NCBI GenBank assembly: GCA_040437565.1
Contig: JBDOQK010000077.1
Location: 50,491-114,490, forward strand
Length of the DNA: 64,000 nt
Reading direction: 5' to 3'
Origin: Albugo candida
Taxonomy: Eukaryota > Oomycota > Peronosporomycetes > Albuginales
Position 1 is the stretch's first letter, and every line of letters starts with the position of its first letter. Positions 1 through 9,551 of this stretch are shown piece by piece. A model generated the notes under the pieces. The model saw nothing but the letters and a program-made list of their open reading frames with translations. It did no database searches and was not told where the DNA came from. The translations under genes were made by a program, and so were the position numbers.

Positions 1-1046
1 TACGAGCGTATCCCACAACACCAGCAGCAGGACCCGATAGCACAGCTCGATGTCCCTGGAATTCCTTTGTGGTCGCTAGACCTCCATCCGACTGCATGAA
101 GCTCATATCGACTTTGTTAAAGCCGTCATCAAACCCGGAACAGAAGGACTTGAGGTATTGCTGGATCACTGGCGTCAAATACGCATCTGCGCATGTCGTC
201 AATCCTCGTGGAACGGCTTTGACCATTGGCATCACGTGAGAGGAACAGGAGACTTGCTGGAAGCCAATGTCTCGTGCGATTTTGGCGATTGTTTCTTCAT
301 GTTGCGGGAATGTGTACGAATGAAGCAGTACGATGGCAATACTTTTCGGATTTTCGCGATCGTATAGCGGTTCCAGCGCATGTCTGACCTTTTCCGTATC
401 AACTGGATGAACAATACGTACATAATCTCCACTGATGCCTTCGATATCGCCGGCTTCCCTTCGATCGGAAGCGATCAATTGCACTCGTTCATCGACTTGG
501 ATTACATTTTCATACAACATCTACATTCAAGCAACATTGGAAAGTGAAATGGCGAGACATAAATTGTGTGAGAAACCTCTGGCCTTTGGATCTTCAAGTC
601 GAAGATTTTGGGACGTGATTGATCGCCAATGTACAAAAGATCCTGGAAGCTGCGATTGATCACGAGAATTGTTGATGCGCCGTTGCGTTCCAATAACGCA
701 TTTGTAGCGACTGTTGTGCCCATACGGATGGATTGAATGTGTTTTGTATCAATACGCTGATGACGAGGGTATGGAGTTTGCGTCATCTCTTCCAGAATAC
801 GACGAATTCCTTCGCTTTGGAAAGGAACAGAGAGAAATTGTTTGATTGTGTTTTGAAGCGCACGTACCGCGGTGCGTCCGGATAATTGGAGGGATCTTCT
901 GACAAGAGCTTTACAACTTTACACTGTACTTGTTTTATCTTCCCTTGATCGTCATACTCGTCTTTTTCGGCGTAAATGTCCGTAAATGTTCCGCCACGAT
1001 CGATTGCGAATCGAAAGCACCGCATGGAGAGGTTTGGATTGGTCAA
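1..1046 (-). CDS. OPLAH: 5-oxoprolinase, N-terminal part (runs off window)
   Basis: ATP-dependent 5-oxoprolinase of the gamma-glutamyl (glutathione) cycle, which opens 5-oxo-L-proline to L-glutamate in the cytosol. Three exons are visible on the minus strand: 868-1046, 577-814 and 1-520 (continuing left of the window). The introns at 815-867 (53 nt) and 521-576 (56 nt) have GT-AG ends and restore the family's reading frame. Family blocks seen: [15 protein letters not shown] near the N-terminus, [15 protein letters not shown] across intron 1, [30 protein letters not shown], and a run ending SDGGL and [15 protein letters not shown]. The start is either the Met at 1046 or the one at 1025; the second gives an N-terminus closer to animal homologues. 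Only the first third of a protein of usually about 1290 residues is present. Confidence 0.93.
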
Positions 1047-1181
1047 TATGTTTGATATAATAGCAAATCAAATTGATGAAAGCAGATTCGATTCAATATA
1101 TTCCATCAACTTAACAACCAATGAAAACAATCTAGGTATACACTTTTACCGAATATGTCTCCGTCAAGTATACACATACAC

Positions 1182-2237
1182 TCATGTGGGCACCGCTTTT
1201 GCGCATGGCTTCTGTGTTTTCTCCAAGGAAAAGGATGCAAATTCCTTCATAAAAAATTCGTTCATTGCGGTACACAAAAACGAGGGGAGAAAGCGTTTCT
1301 GCACAAACATAAGTGCTCGGGTCAACACACGATCATGTGCGACGCCTGCACCCGAAAACATCGCGTCCACTGCGATTTTCGCGGCGTCTACGGGCGATGA
1401 CTGAAGGAACGGTACTCGAAAGCATAATGAACGCTCGCAATGACTCTCTTTTGCGAAATTCGTGTTCATTGGGCCTGGACAGAAGCACGTGGCGACAACT
1501 CCGCTTCCTGCGAGCTCATAGCGTAGCGCTTGTGTAAAACTGTGTATAAACGCTTTAGAACTCGCATATGCCGCCATATGAGGCGCTGGAGAGACCGCCA
1601 CTACCGACGAAATGTTCAGTATACGACCAGATTGTCGAGGAAGCATTTGCGCCAACACAAAATGCGTTAATTGGACCACAGCAGATACATTAAGTGAGAT
1701 ACTTTGCGCGACTTGAGACGACGTTGATTGGTGAAAAGTACCAACTTGAGCGGCTCCGGCGTTGTTGATTAGAATATCGACCAATAGACGCTTTCCGCGC
1801 ACAAAATGTACCAATTGATCGATTCCTTCCTGTGTTCCAAGATCGCAATCGCATACTTTGACGACAACCTTATGCAATCGCTCGATATCGGTACGCATTG
1901 ATTCCAAAGAAACGCGATTTCGTGCGGCTACAATGAGAGAAAAGCCTTTCTGAGCGAGCAGATACGCTATTTCCCGACCCAAGCCAGAGGAAGCGCCTGT
2001 GAGCAGCACAAATTGACCCGATTGTGGGCGGATTGGTCGTACAAGTGGTTGTTTTCTCCAAGAGATGAATGCAGTCGCGACACCGATACCAAAGAATGTC
2101 AAAGCTACCCATTGTACGATACACAAGATTGTAGCCGTCATGAAATTGGCCATGAATAAAGCTATTACTCCACTCCAGAAAGCACAAGATTGCACCATAT
2201 ATGGTACGAGATCTCGCTTGGAATGTGTGCTGGTCAT
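1182..2237 (-). CDS. short-chain dehydrogenase/reductase with N-terminal membrane anchor
   Basis: A classical SDR of 351 residues without introns. The Rossmann glycine motif TGASSGLG lies at residues 80-87, the NNAG motif at 158-161, the catalytic serine in NISS near 210, and the catalytic Tyr/Lys in YASSK at 224-228. Residues about 20-60 contain two hydrophobic stretches, so the enzyme is probably anchored in a membrane, as in the 3-ketoacyl-CoA reductase/HSD17B12 and DHRS groups. The substrate cannot be told from sequence; a lipid or steroid-type ketone is the usual choice for this architecture. The start codon overlaps the stop of the XRCC2-like gene upstream (shared ATGA at 2234-2237), so a later in-frame Met may be the true start. 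Confidence 0.85.
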   Translation of the reverse strand: MTSTHSKRDLVPYMVQSCAFWSGVIALFMANFMTATILCIVQWVALTFFGIGVATAFISWRKQPLVRPIRPQSGQFVLLTGASSGLGREIAYLLAQKGFSLIVAARNRVSLESMRTDIERLHKVVVKVCDCDLGTQEGIDQLVHFVRGKRLLVDILINNAGAAQVGTFHQSTSSQVAQSISLNVSAVVQLTHFVLAQMLPRQSGRILNISSVVAVSPAPHMAAYASSKAFIHSFTQALRYELAGSGVVATCFCPGPMNTNFAKESHCERSLCFRVPFLQSSPVDAAKIAVDAMFSGAGVAHDRVLTRALMFVQKRFLPSFLCTAMNEFFMKEFASFSLEKTQKPCAKAVPT

Positions 2238-3411
2238 GATCGATTTGATAGTGTCGTGTCGCTGGAAGGCCGCTTGGGTGTCGCAGATACTGAGACATGT
2301 GTGTTTCGAAGATTGACGATCATATTTTTATCCGAAATTTGAAAGTGGTAGCTGCCTCTGGAGGACGCGTTTAGCTTGGAGTTTGTTATTATTGTCTTAC
2401 GGATACGTACGATCGCCTTTGAGCCATACTTTTCGAAGTGTACCAGACGCCTTCGCTGCTCAAATCTCTTCGGAAGTGAATACGCCGATGGATTTGGGAC
2501 GTCCAGGCCGGCGCGAACGTTTCGATAGGATCCCAACTACTTTTCGGAAAGTAGTTGGCATAGCACGCATTGGAATCAAAGAATCTGAAGGCAAAAGTCG
2601 CGCTTTGGCTACCTTCTGCTGATGCAATGACGGTTGGAGTATGACATTGGATAAAGTCTTTCAAAAGTAAGTGGAGCTGTTCTGTCAGTGCGACTCCATT
2701 GCCAAATTGCTGGGTAAGATGCTGCGATAATGCACATCAACTCCAGGCTTTTAAACCTCTATGAATACATTACCTTGTCAATATCATCAAATGAGTTGAT
2801 TCTATGCAAAATTAATAACACAGCTACAGCGGTATAACATATCAGAGGTAGCCCATTCAAAAGCAAAATGTTGTGGTTACGCGCGTTGGGCTTCTCCATA
2901 AGATCGAAATAGAGGCTATTTACCGTCGCAATCCATTCAAAGGTACTGTGACATCGATAAACGATAACTTGACCCATCAACGCTTGTACAATTTTCTAAT
3001 ACTGATCAGTTTTAACCGGTTACGCACCGAAATACAACATACCAATCGATCACCACCAAAGGAAACCATTTGCATGAGAATCTCTTGCAGCGTCTCCGCC
3101 CGACATTCGTACTCGTGATCGAATATGTATACTTGTTTATGAGAATTGATACTTTTCAGATTTTGCTTGCCATTCTCCAAAAGGAACGCAGCAACGATGT
3201 GATACAGTAACGTCGTCGTCGGAAAAAGATGCTCCGCAAACAATTGTGTCACCTGACGCGGTTTGTAGCCAATCTCTGTCTCATCACCGTTTCGCGACAC
3301 TCTACTAACATATATCATTTCATCCAAAAATGGAATGTTTGTCCGGAAACCACAATCAATGGACCGCAACAGCACATCCAAAGCTGTCTCATCACGCTGA
3401 AGCTGCATCAA
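2234..3411 (-). CDS. XRCC2: XRCC2-like RAD51 paralogue (RecA fold), frame disturbed
   Basis: Pieces in different frames follow human XRCC2 in order. They are an N-terminal ETALDVLLRS helix, SGDTIVCGASFS matching the beta strand and start of the Walker A loop, TTLLYHIVAAFLL, then KQVYIFDHEYECR (the FIDTDYHF strand), then VYRCHSTFEWIATVNSLY and NHNILLLNGLPLI (Walker B strand region), and a C-terminus LVHFEKYGS through HFQISDKN. RAD51 paralogues act with RAD51 in homologous recombination; the nucleus is the expected site. Exon borders are not resolved. The frame slips by one base inside the Walker A loop at about 3205-3215, where no intron fits. Either the assembly lost or gained a base or the copy is decaying. 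XRCC2 is tolerant of Walker A change in animals, so loss of that lysine alone would not prove a dead gene. Confidence 0.62.
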
Positions 3412-3774
3412 GTAAACAGAATCGGTGATTGGTTATTAATATGCCATCTACATGATTTCTTTTGGTCATATCCACCAATCACAGCCAATTAATGCTCTCG
3501 TCTCCGGACAAAATGCGTCGGGAATACTGCGACAGATAGTAGTACTTTTCACATGCTGTAGCGTGTCAAAAGTCGCTCTATGCATGTCAAATCGAGGATG
3601 CTATCACCTTTCCCCATCCGACTAGATTTTAACCCCAAATTTGACTTCTTTCCTTCACACAGAGTATTCTATTCTTTCTACTGTGGGACTCGCTTGATTC
3701 TAATGTGCTCCAATCTTATCCGAAGACAATTTGCTCCAATCTCTTTCACTCTCATTCCTCAATTTCTCCATTCA

Positions 3775-5278
3775 ATGGCACTTTTCGCCTTAACGCTTTT
3801 GCTTTTCAGCAAATTTGCCGCCTCGCGATACTTAAAAGCAGAGTCCATAACTGATGCACGCGATACTTTTCCCATCCGATCGGACGCGATCCCGTCGTAT
3901 AACACAACAACGTCTTACGTTGATACTAAGAATGAGGACGCCAAGCCTTCCGACGACATAAATGTCAACAACGCGCCTCCGAGCGTTAACCCGCACACTA
4001 TTGAAATGAATTCGACTACGTCCAATATGACGACTGTACCTTTTCCTGATGGCGATACACCTCCAACAGAACCCGTTTCGAAACCTTCTGCACCACCTCT
4101 TCCAGTCCAACCAAATCCAGTGGTCACCAAACCGATAATTAAAGTGTACCCAGCCGATAGTCCATTCGGTGTATGTCCTGTGATTGCATCGTTCCAACAC
4201 GAAAAAGATGATGTTCCACTGGCGGAGAAAAAAGCACAAATCAAAGACGAGCTTATGACGAGTTTTATTCTAGCGCATCCATCGCTCACGCTTTGGGAGT
4301 ACTTCAAACTTGAGAACAAAAAAGATATAGACAATTTTGGCCTCTTACCAGTTCACGAACAACGAAAGGTTTGTCCTCTTACTTGTGCGATTACGATCGT
4401 TTTACAATCTCATTCGATTTGTGTAGCGAATGATTGTCGGTCTCTTGGATTTCGCTACAAATACCGTCATAGATATCGCCAAATTCGCTGTTGCTGCTTT
4501 CATTTGGATCGTCAAAACGTTTCGACATCCGGTCGTTGGGTACCTCGAAATTCGAGATTTCTTTATGGAATTTAAAGAAAACTGCGTGCTGTTGGCGAAA
4601 ATGTTCAAAAAGGATCCAAAAACGACCGGAAAGAATCTCGCAGGCGGATTTCTGTTGAATATAAAGCACCATCCCGAGGAATTCACAGCTGAATCCGTGC
4701 TTTTAATAACTGGAGGAGTGGCAGTGATTCATGGACTCATCGATACGGTGAAAGTGGTCTTTGCAGGCGTCAGTAGTACGGTGACCGCCACAATCATGAG
4801 CGTACTGATGTTTATACATGCCATCGATGATCCCATTCTTATTGTGATGCCCATTTTGAAGCGGGCGGTCGGCACGGCACAAGCGGTCCAAGGTGATACG
4901 AATGATCGCAATTCGGCCATCAATTATGAGCCACTTCCGCCATTGCCCACATGCAAAATTCCACCGCTTTATAGAGTCTCTTTCTCCACACGAGATTTGT
5001 GCATTGCCCGAGTTGAACGTGTTCGTCTTGCACTCTTTGGCACGAGTAAACGACTCGCTCAAATGACGGAACTTGAACGTGTGGATGCGTACAAGCGAAT
5101 GCATGATGTCATTTGCTGCTATCTTCCAACAAACGCTTTCGAAGTGAGTGTTCCCAAGATGGAGAATGGAATGCCGACTGGTGAAATGGTCAATGAGGCC
5201 GTCATGATGCAGAATTGTGATCAATTGCAAGCAAAGTATCCACCAAACGCCCCAGTATCGCTAACCAGTGATAGATAG
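3775..5278 (+). CDS. unknown secreted or membrane protein, two exons
   Basis: Family not recognised. Exons 3775-4368 and 4427-5278 are joined by a 58-nt GT-AG intron that keeps the frame, giving 481 residues. The chosen start opens a clear signal peptide (MALFALTLLLFSKFAASRYL); an open frame continues upstream to 3580 but adds no recognisable sequence. Residues 20-140 are rich in Ser, Thr, Asn and Pro with several N-glycosylation sequons and a Pro-rich stretch (PSAPPLPVQPNP), typical of an exposed linker. The second exon has two long hydrophobic or amphipathic regions (around GLLDFATNTVIDIAKFAVAA and ITGGVAVIHGLIDTVKVVFA) and ends in a hydrophilic tail. It could be a secreted effector-like or surface protein. 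Confident as a gene, not for function. Confidence 0.7.
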
Positions 5279-5347
5279 CGAATTTTCGATGAGATCATAG
5301 AAATGTGATACGTAAAGCCTCAACAACAAATATATTGTTTTGTATAA

Positions 5348-6710
5348 TCAAATCGTGTGAATCATATTTTCTTTGTTGATTAAGTGGCAAGTGGTTTCCA
5401 CGAGGGCAAGCAACTGAGCCACATCCGCTACGCATCGAATATGTGAATGAAAAACAGAGGAACAAATACATATCTATCGTACCTGACCAAGCTGAAAGCT
5501 GTTGTTCCGGTGGTTGTGTGGCCCGAAATGATATCAATTTCGCTGGTCGATTCATCTTCGCATATATGGATCCATTGCTCACTAATTGTGAAATGGAGTC
5601 TTCTGCATCTTGTTCGGAAAGGCCGATCATATTTGCCAAATGACCGAGTTGGATGCGATCGTAATGAGTGGCAATCACACGTATATTGTGCTCGGTGACA
5701 CGTGTGTGTAGCGTCTTGTACCATTCGCCGCCTCGCAAAGCATCTTTGAATACCGCGTGCTCCCAAAGTATCTTATCCTGCGGCAATGGATATGCTATAA
5801 TTTCTTTCGTGATGAATTGCGTTAGCAATGCGTGCACTTCCGGCATCTCTTCCACGCGTTTTTCATTCGATAACGTGTTCAATAATTCGCTTTGTGAATC
5901 TGAATGAGTCGTCAACACCACGAAAATAACAGCGTGTCGCAATATATCCTTCCACTCTTCGCTTTCTCGGTCTTTGAGAGTTCGATATATCGCCATATAA
6001 TGCCGACATAATTCCAGCGTATTGTTCTCTTGTGTTTCGTACTCAATCAAAAGGCGATAGAATTTCAATTTACATTCTTGAAAACCTTCTTCCTCTAAAG
6101 TTCGCCTCAATATCTTTTTGGACAGAATGTTTGCACGCACGTAATCCTTTTTCGCCAGTGTTAAACGAACTTGCTCCAAAATGAATTCCGTCTTTTCCAA
6201 TTTGGTCATTGCACCAAATGTCTCCACATGCACTTCCTGGAGAATGCTCGCAGCTTCAGCGATTTCCCCACGTGCTTCTTTGATTTTGGAGAGCATTTGG
6301 GTGAGCGTTGCGCGTTCTTTCTCGAGGTACATTTTTCCTTCAGCCACTTGTCGCAGGTGGTGGATAAGCTCCATTTTGACTGATTCCGAAGGAGTGCACG
6401 GAAGGAATTCCATTGATTTTTGCACCAAAACAGTGATCGCACCGCTTTTTTGAGATCTTCGTTTAGAGAGAATATCAATGTGGTGATTGAGTAACTCCCA
6501 GCGTTTGTAATGCGCACAGAGCTGCAAAGTAGCACCGACAATTGCTTTGAGTGTGACAACATCATTTGCGAGTCGGGACTGCTTCTCGAGGCTCAATAAG
6601 AGCTCACAACCTCCTTCGACATTCCCACTAGACGCTACAGATTGTGCTTGAGGAAGAAGCTTTTGGAATTCCTCTGAGAAATCAGCTTTTTTGACGGTAT
6701 CGTCGGACAT
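5348..6710 (-). CDS. PSMD12: 26S proteasome regulatory particle subunit RPN5 (PSMD12)
   Basis: Non-ATPase lid subunit of the 26S proteasome. Exon 1 spans 5483-6710 and exon 2 spans 5348-5427, with a 55-nt GT-AG intron, giving 435 residues (human 456). The N-terminus starts MSDDTVKKADFSEEF. The middle is TPR-like helical repeat (SKIKEARGEIAEAASILQEV). The C-terminal PCI domain is clear: HYDRIQLGHLANMIGLSEQDAE, the winged-helix IYAKMNRPAKLISF, and, after the intron, the conserved last helix ending HLINKENMIHTI. Without splicing the protein would end in unrelated sequence, so the intron is well supported. Confidence 0.95.
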
Positions 6711-7150
6711 TTTCGAGGGAGCAAGATTTTTGACTTGTGGGTAGGAGTAGTGTGGGACACGTTACTTAAGTACGGTAATGCTGCAGAAGAAGACGAAGAT
6801 ACATCGGTGCAAATTGGAATGCATTTTGTGATATGACGCGTTTTATGCCTGCAATGTACTGCTCGTAAGCGAAGAGTGAATGGCTGCGTTGATACCTTTT
6901 GATACCAAAATCGATTTCAGGACGCTTTGTACACAAACATCTCAAGATCAAGTTGATGATTCATGGCTAGCCTTGCGGCTTCTTGAAGAGCTAATTACTT
7001 TTGACTTTACCAGACGAAAGAATTTGCTCTAGAAGTAACCCTATAAAGCTACATATTACTTTCTTGATCCTCACGTCGGGAATTATGGCAAGAAATCAAA
7101 TCTGCGCATCATTCCTCCGAGGGCAAAACACAATAAGAACCATTCAGCTC
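6711..7150. other. intergenic, no gene seen
   Basis: Upstream region of RPN5. No convincing frame or motif was found. Minus-strand open frames near 6766-6951 have no protein-like features. Confidence 0.4.
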
Positions 7151-7536
7151 ATCTGAACACGAAACAAAATCTCTAATCATGCCGCTTTCATGTGATGTAT
7201 CGCTTCCAACATCTCGGTCGTACTTGAGCGAGCGAAGAAATCGTCTTGCTTCTCTGGGTCAAGGGAAACGTAAATCGAATCCAGTTCATTTTTNNNNNNN
7301 NNNNNNNNNNNNNNNNNNNNNNNNNNNNNNNNNNNNNNNNNNNNNNNNNNNNNNNNNNNNNNNNNNNNNNNNNNNNNNNNNNNNNNNNNNNNNATCTGAA
7401 CACGAAACAAAATCTCTAATCATGCCGCTTTCATGTGATGTATCGCTTCCAACATCTCGGTCGTACTTGAGCGAGCGAAGAAATCGTCTTGCTTCTCTGG
7501 GTCAAGGGAAACGTAAATCGAATCCAGTTCATTTTT
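7151..7536 (+). repeat. 143-nt direct repeat flanking an N gap
   Basis: Positions 7151-7293 and 7394-7536 read the same and sit on either side of the 100-N gap 7294-7393. This is the pattern of two contigs whose ends overlap but were scaffolded with a default gap. A minus-strand open segment crosses the right copy (NELDSIYVSLDPEKQDDFF, ending in a stop near 7420) but could not be tied to a gene. Confidence 0.9.
7294..7393. other. assembly gap, 100 N
   Basis: Exactly 100 N, flanked by the 143-nt direct repeat described for 7151-7536. True missing sequence is probably zero. Confidence 0.98.
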
Positions 7537-8497
7537 ATGAAAAATGTTTACGCGATGGATGGCACGAGTTTTCGTCAGCTTGTACAGCTGCAATCAAGCC
7601 TAGTACCCTATCTTGATGATGCGTCTGTGTCGAGCAATCACATCGCATTAGACTTTGAGCCGTCGATAGATTACACGCATCTTGCACTATGGGTATTCAA
7701 GTTGTCATGATTAAGCCTAGGTGTATTCAACCCAAGACGTCACTCCGATGATTCTGTGGATGGTGCTCTTATGAAACGGACAAGTTTCACCAGCTCGAGA
7801 TCACATGTATTTCGTGGTCAAATACGCTTATATCTGATGAAAAGTAGTTTCCTTACTGATTATCTACTTTGCTCATTACTTGTTGTTGTGATATGAAAGC
7901 AAAGTATGCGAAAAGTATCTACCCCCATAAGCCCCACACACTCGCCTAACACTTAGTCGGACGAAGACGGCCATACACATGCCTATGTTTTGACTTATCA
8001 GAGCTCTACATCAACGCAGGCTCTTGTAGATTGCGTGTGTTTAGCAGCGAGAAGAAAAGTGATTGCGATGGCTTATATGCAGTAGCCAAAACGTTCGGCG
8101 CACGTGCTTTGGACTCAATGAAGTGTTCAGAATAAACATCATTTCAAAATTCGACTCATCGAAAGTGGTAAAAGGCTCATAGTTTGGGATAAGCGCAATC
8201 ACATCAATCAAGACATAAGGAAATCGTGTGAAGCACAGAGAAAAGCGGAATAAAGAGGCTATCGAGGACTGGGCCCACTGATCAGCATGTTGATTCTTCT
8301 CAGCATCGTTCGAAACGGAACGATACGCTGTTGCACTGTGATGTTATCCAAATGACAGAGCTTTAGTACAAAGAAGGTGCATCATACACGCTGTGCGTTG
8401 GATAGACCGACTGATCCACGCACAATCATTAAAGAGCTGTGAGATATTCAGTCTAGCGCTCCAGCGTATTTGATTGGTTATAATTACGATTACACGG
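7537..8497. other. region without a supported gene
   Basis: Short protein-like open segments exist on both strands (for example minus strand around 7580-7690) but no splice pattern joins them. The last bases carry the 5' untranslated region of the bL34m gene. Confidence 0.3.
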
Positions 8498-8988
8498 ATG
8501 GCGCTGCTGTTGCGATTATCTCGGCACACTTTGTTGCCGCGTGGTGTATGCCGTACATTGTCAAATGAGTATCAAGGACTCTCTTTTTTCTCGACATGTC
8601 AGCAGACCCTATCACGCACCATCAACTCACAATATTTTAATTTATTTGGCGCTGATATTCTATCAAATTCGAAGACAATAAAGCTGCAGCATCTACCATG
8701 GAGAACTCGAGTTGAAAGCGTAGTAGATAGCGTTTCCAACTACAATCCGCCTGTATCTATGGAATGCCCAAACGTCGCTATAAATGGTGGGTTAAAGTCT
8801 TCTTAATCGTTATTTTCTGACCGTTTACGCTTGACGCAGAGACCGTACAGGCAATAAAGCGAACATATCAACCAAGCACTTTACGACGAAAACGGAAACA
8901 TGGATTTCGGGCCCGCAAATGCTCAATCGGAGGAAGAAGGGTACTGAATCGCCGTCACAAAAGAGGTAGATGGAGAATGTCCGCGTGA
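8498..8988 (+). CDS. MRPL34: mitochondrial ribosomal protein bL34
   Basis: Large-subunit protein of the mitochondrial ribosome. Exon 1 is 8498-8786 and exon 2 is 8840-8988, joined by a 53-nt GT-AG intron at 8787-8839 with the frame kept; 145 residues. The C-terminus carries the bL34 signature: [20 protein letters not shown] followed by a [19 protein letters not shown] tail, very rich in Arg and Lys. The first about 95 residues are not part of bL34. They start [19 protein letters not shown], basic and lacking acidic residues, as expected of a mitochondrial targeting presequence. The conserved part is only about 45 codons and lies in exon 2, so the gene is easily missed. The Met chosen opens the presequence; an upstream non-ATG extension is ignored. 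Confidence 0.92.
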
Positions 8989-9551
8989 TGCCGTGAATAC
9001 AGCAACATAAGATTCCGGTTGGTTATTTCATAAAATTGGGATGCAAATGATGTCATATGGTATCAGATTATGAACGCTTCTGAAAGCAACAACACTTGTA
9101 CCCTTATATATCTGCGTACTTGACAACAGCTTAACCATCTTCTCCTGCTGCACTCCTTGATCCCTTTGGAATATCTTTATTTGATCCGCTTTTCCAAAGC
9201 AAAAAGGCTAAGGGTCCAAGTGTGAGTGACAATGGATGGTACTCTTTGCTTACAGCAGCTTGTCCTTTGCATCAATGCTCTTTGAAGAGGATAAGTGCAT
9301 AAAAGTTTTATCGCTACCAAAGATTGCTGCCTTGGGGGTACTATACAGCAAACACTCTGACGCTATACAAGAGCGTCATAAGTGAATAATGTGCCCATGA
9401 TCCGAATCAATTGATAGAAAACGATGGCCTGGAGTGGGCTGCATGACGACATAAAGAATGTGATCCGCCTGGTTAGAGTCCACCACTATGCAAGAAAGGC
9501 TTTTTAGCCAAAATTGTCGTAGTCGTCAAAATTGAGTACTCCAGCACTATC
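8989..9551. other. intergenic, no gene seen
   Basis: Space between the convergent bL34m and ATG6 genes. No frame, motif or repeat recognised. Confidence 0.4.

Noticed and set aside
4703-5230. 175-codon minus-strand frame
   Set aside because: Antisense of the second exon of the secreted-protein gene, which has a signal peptide and a supported intron.
6171-6565. Frames of 70-119 codons overlapping RPN5
   Set aside because: Shadows of a conserved proteasome gene in other frames.
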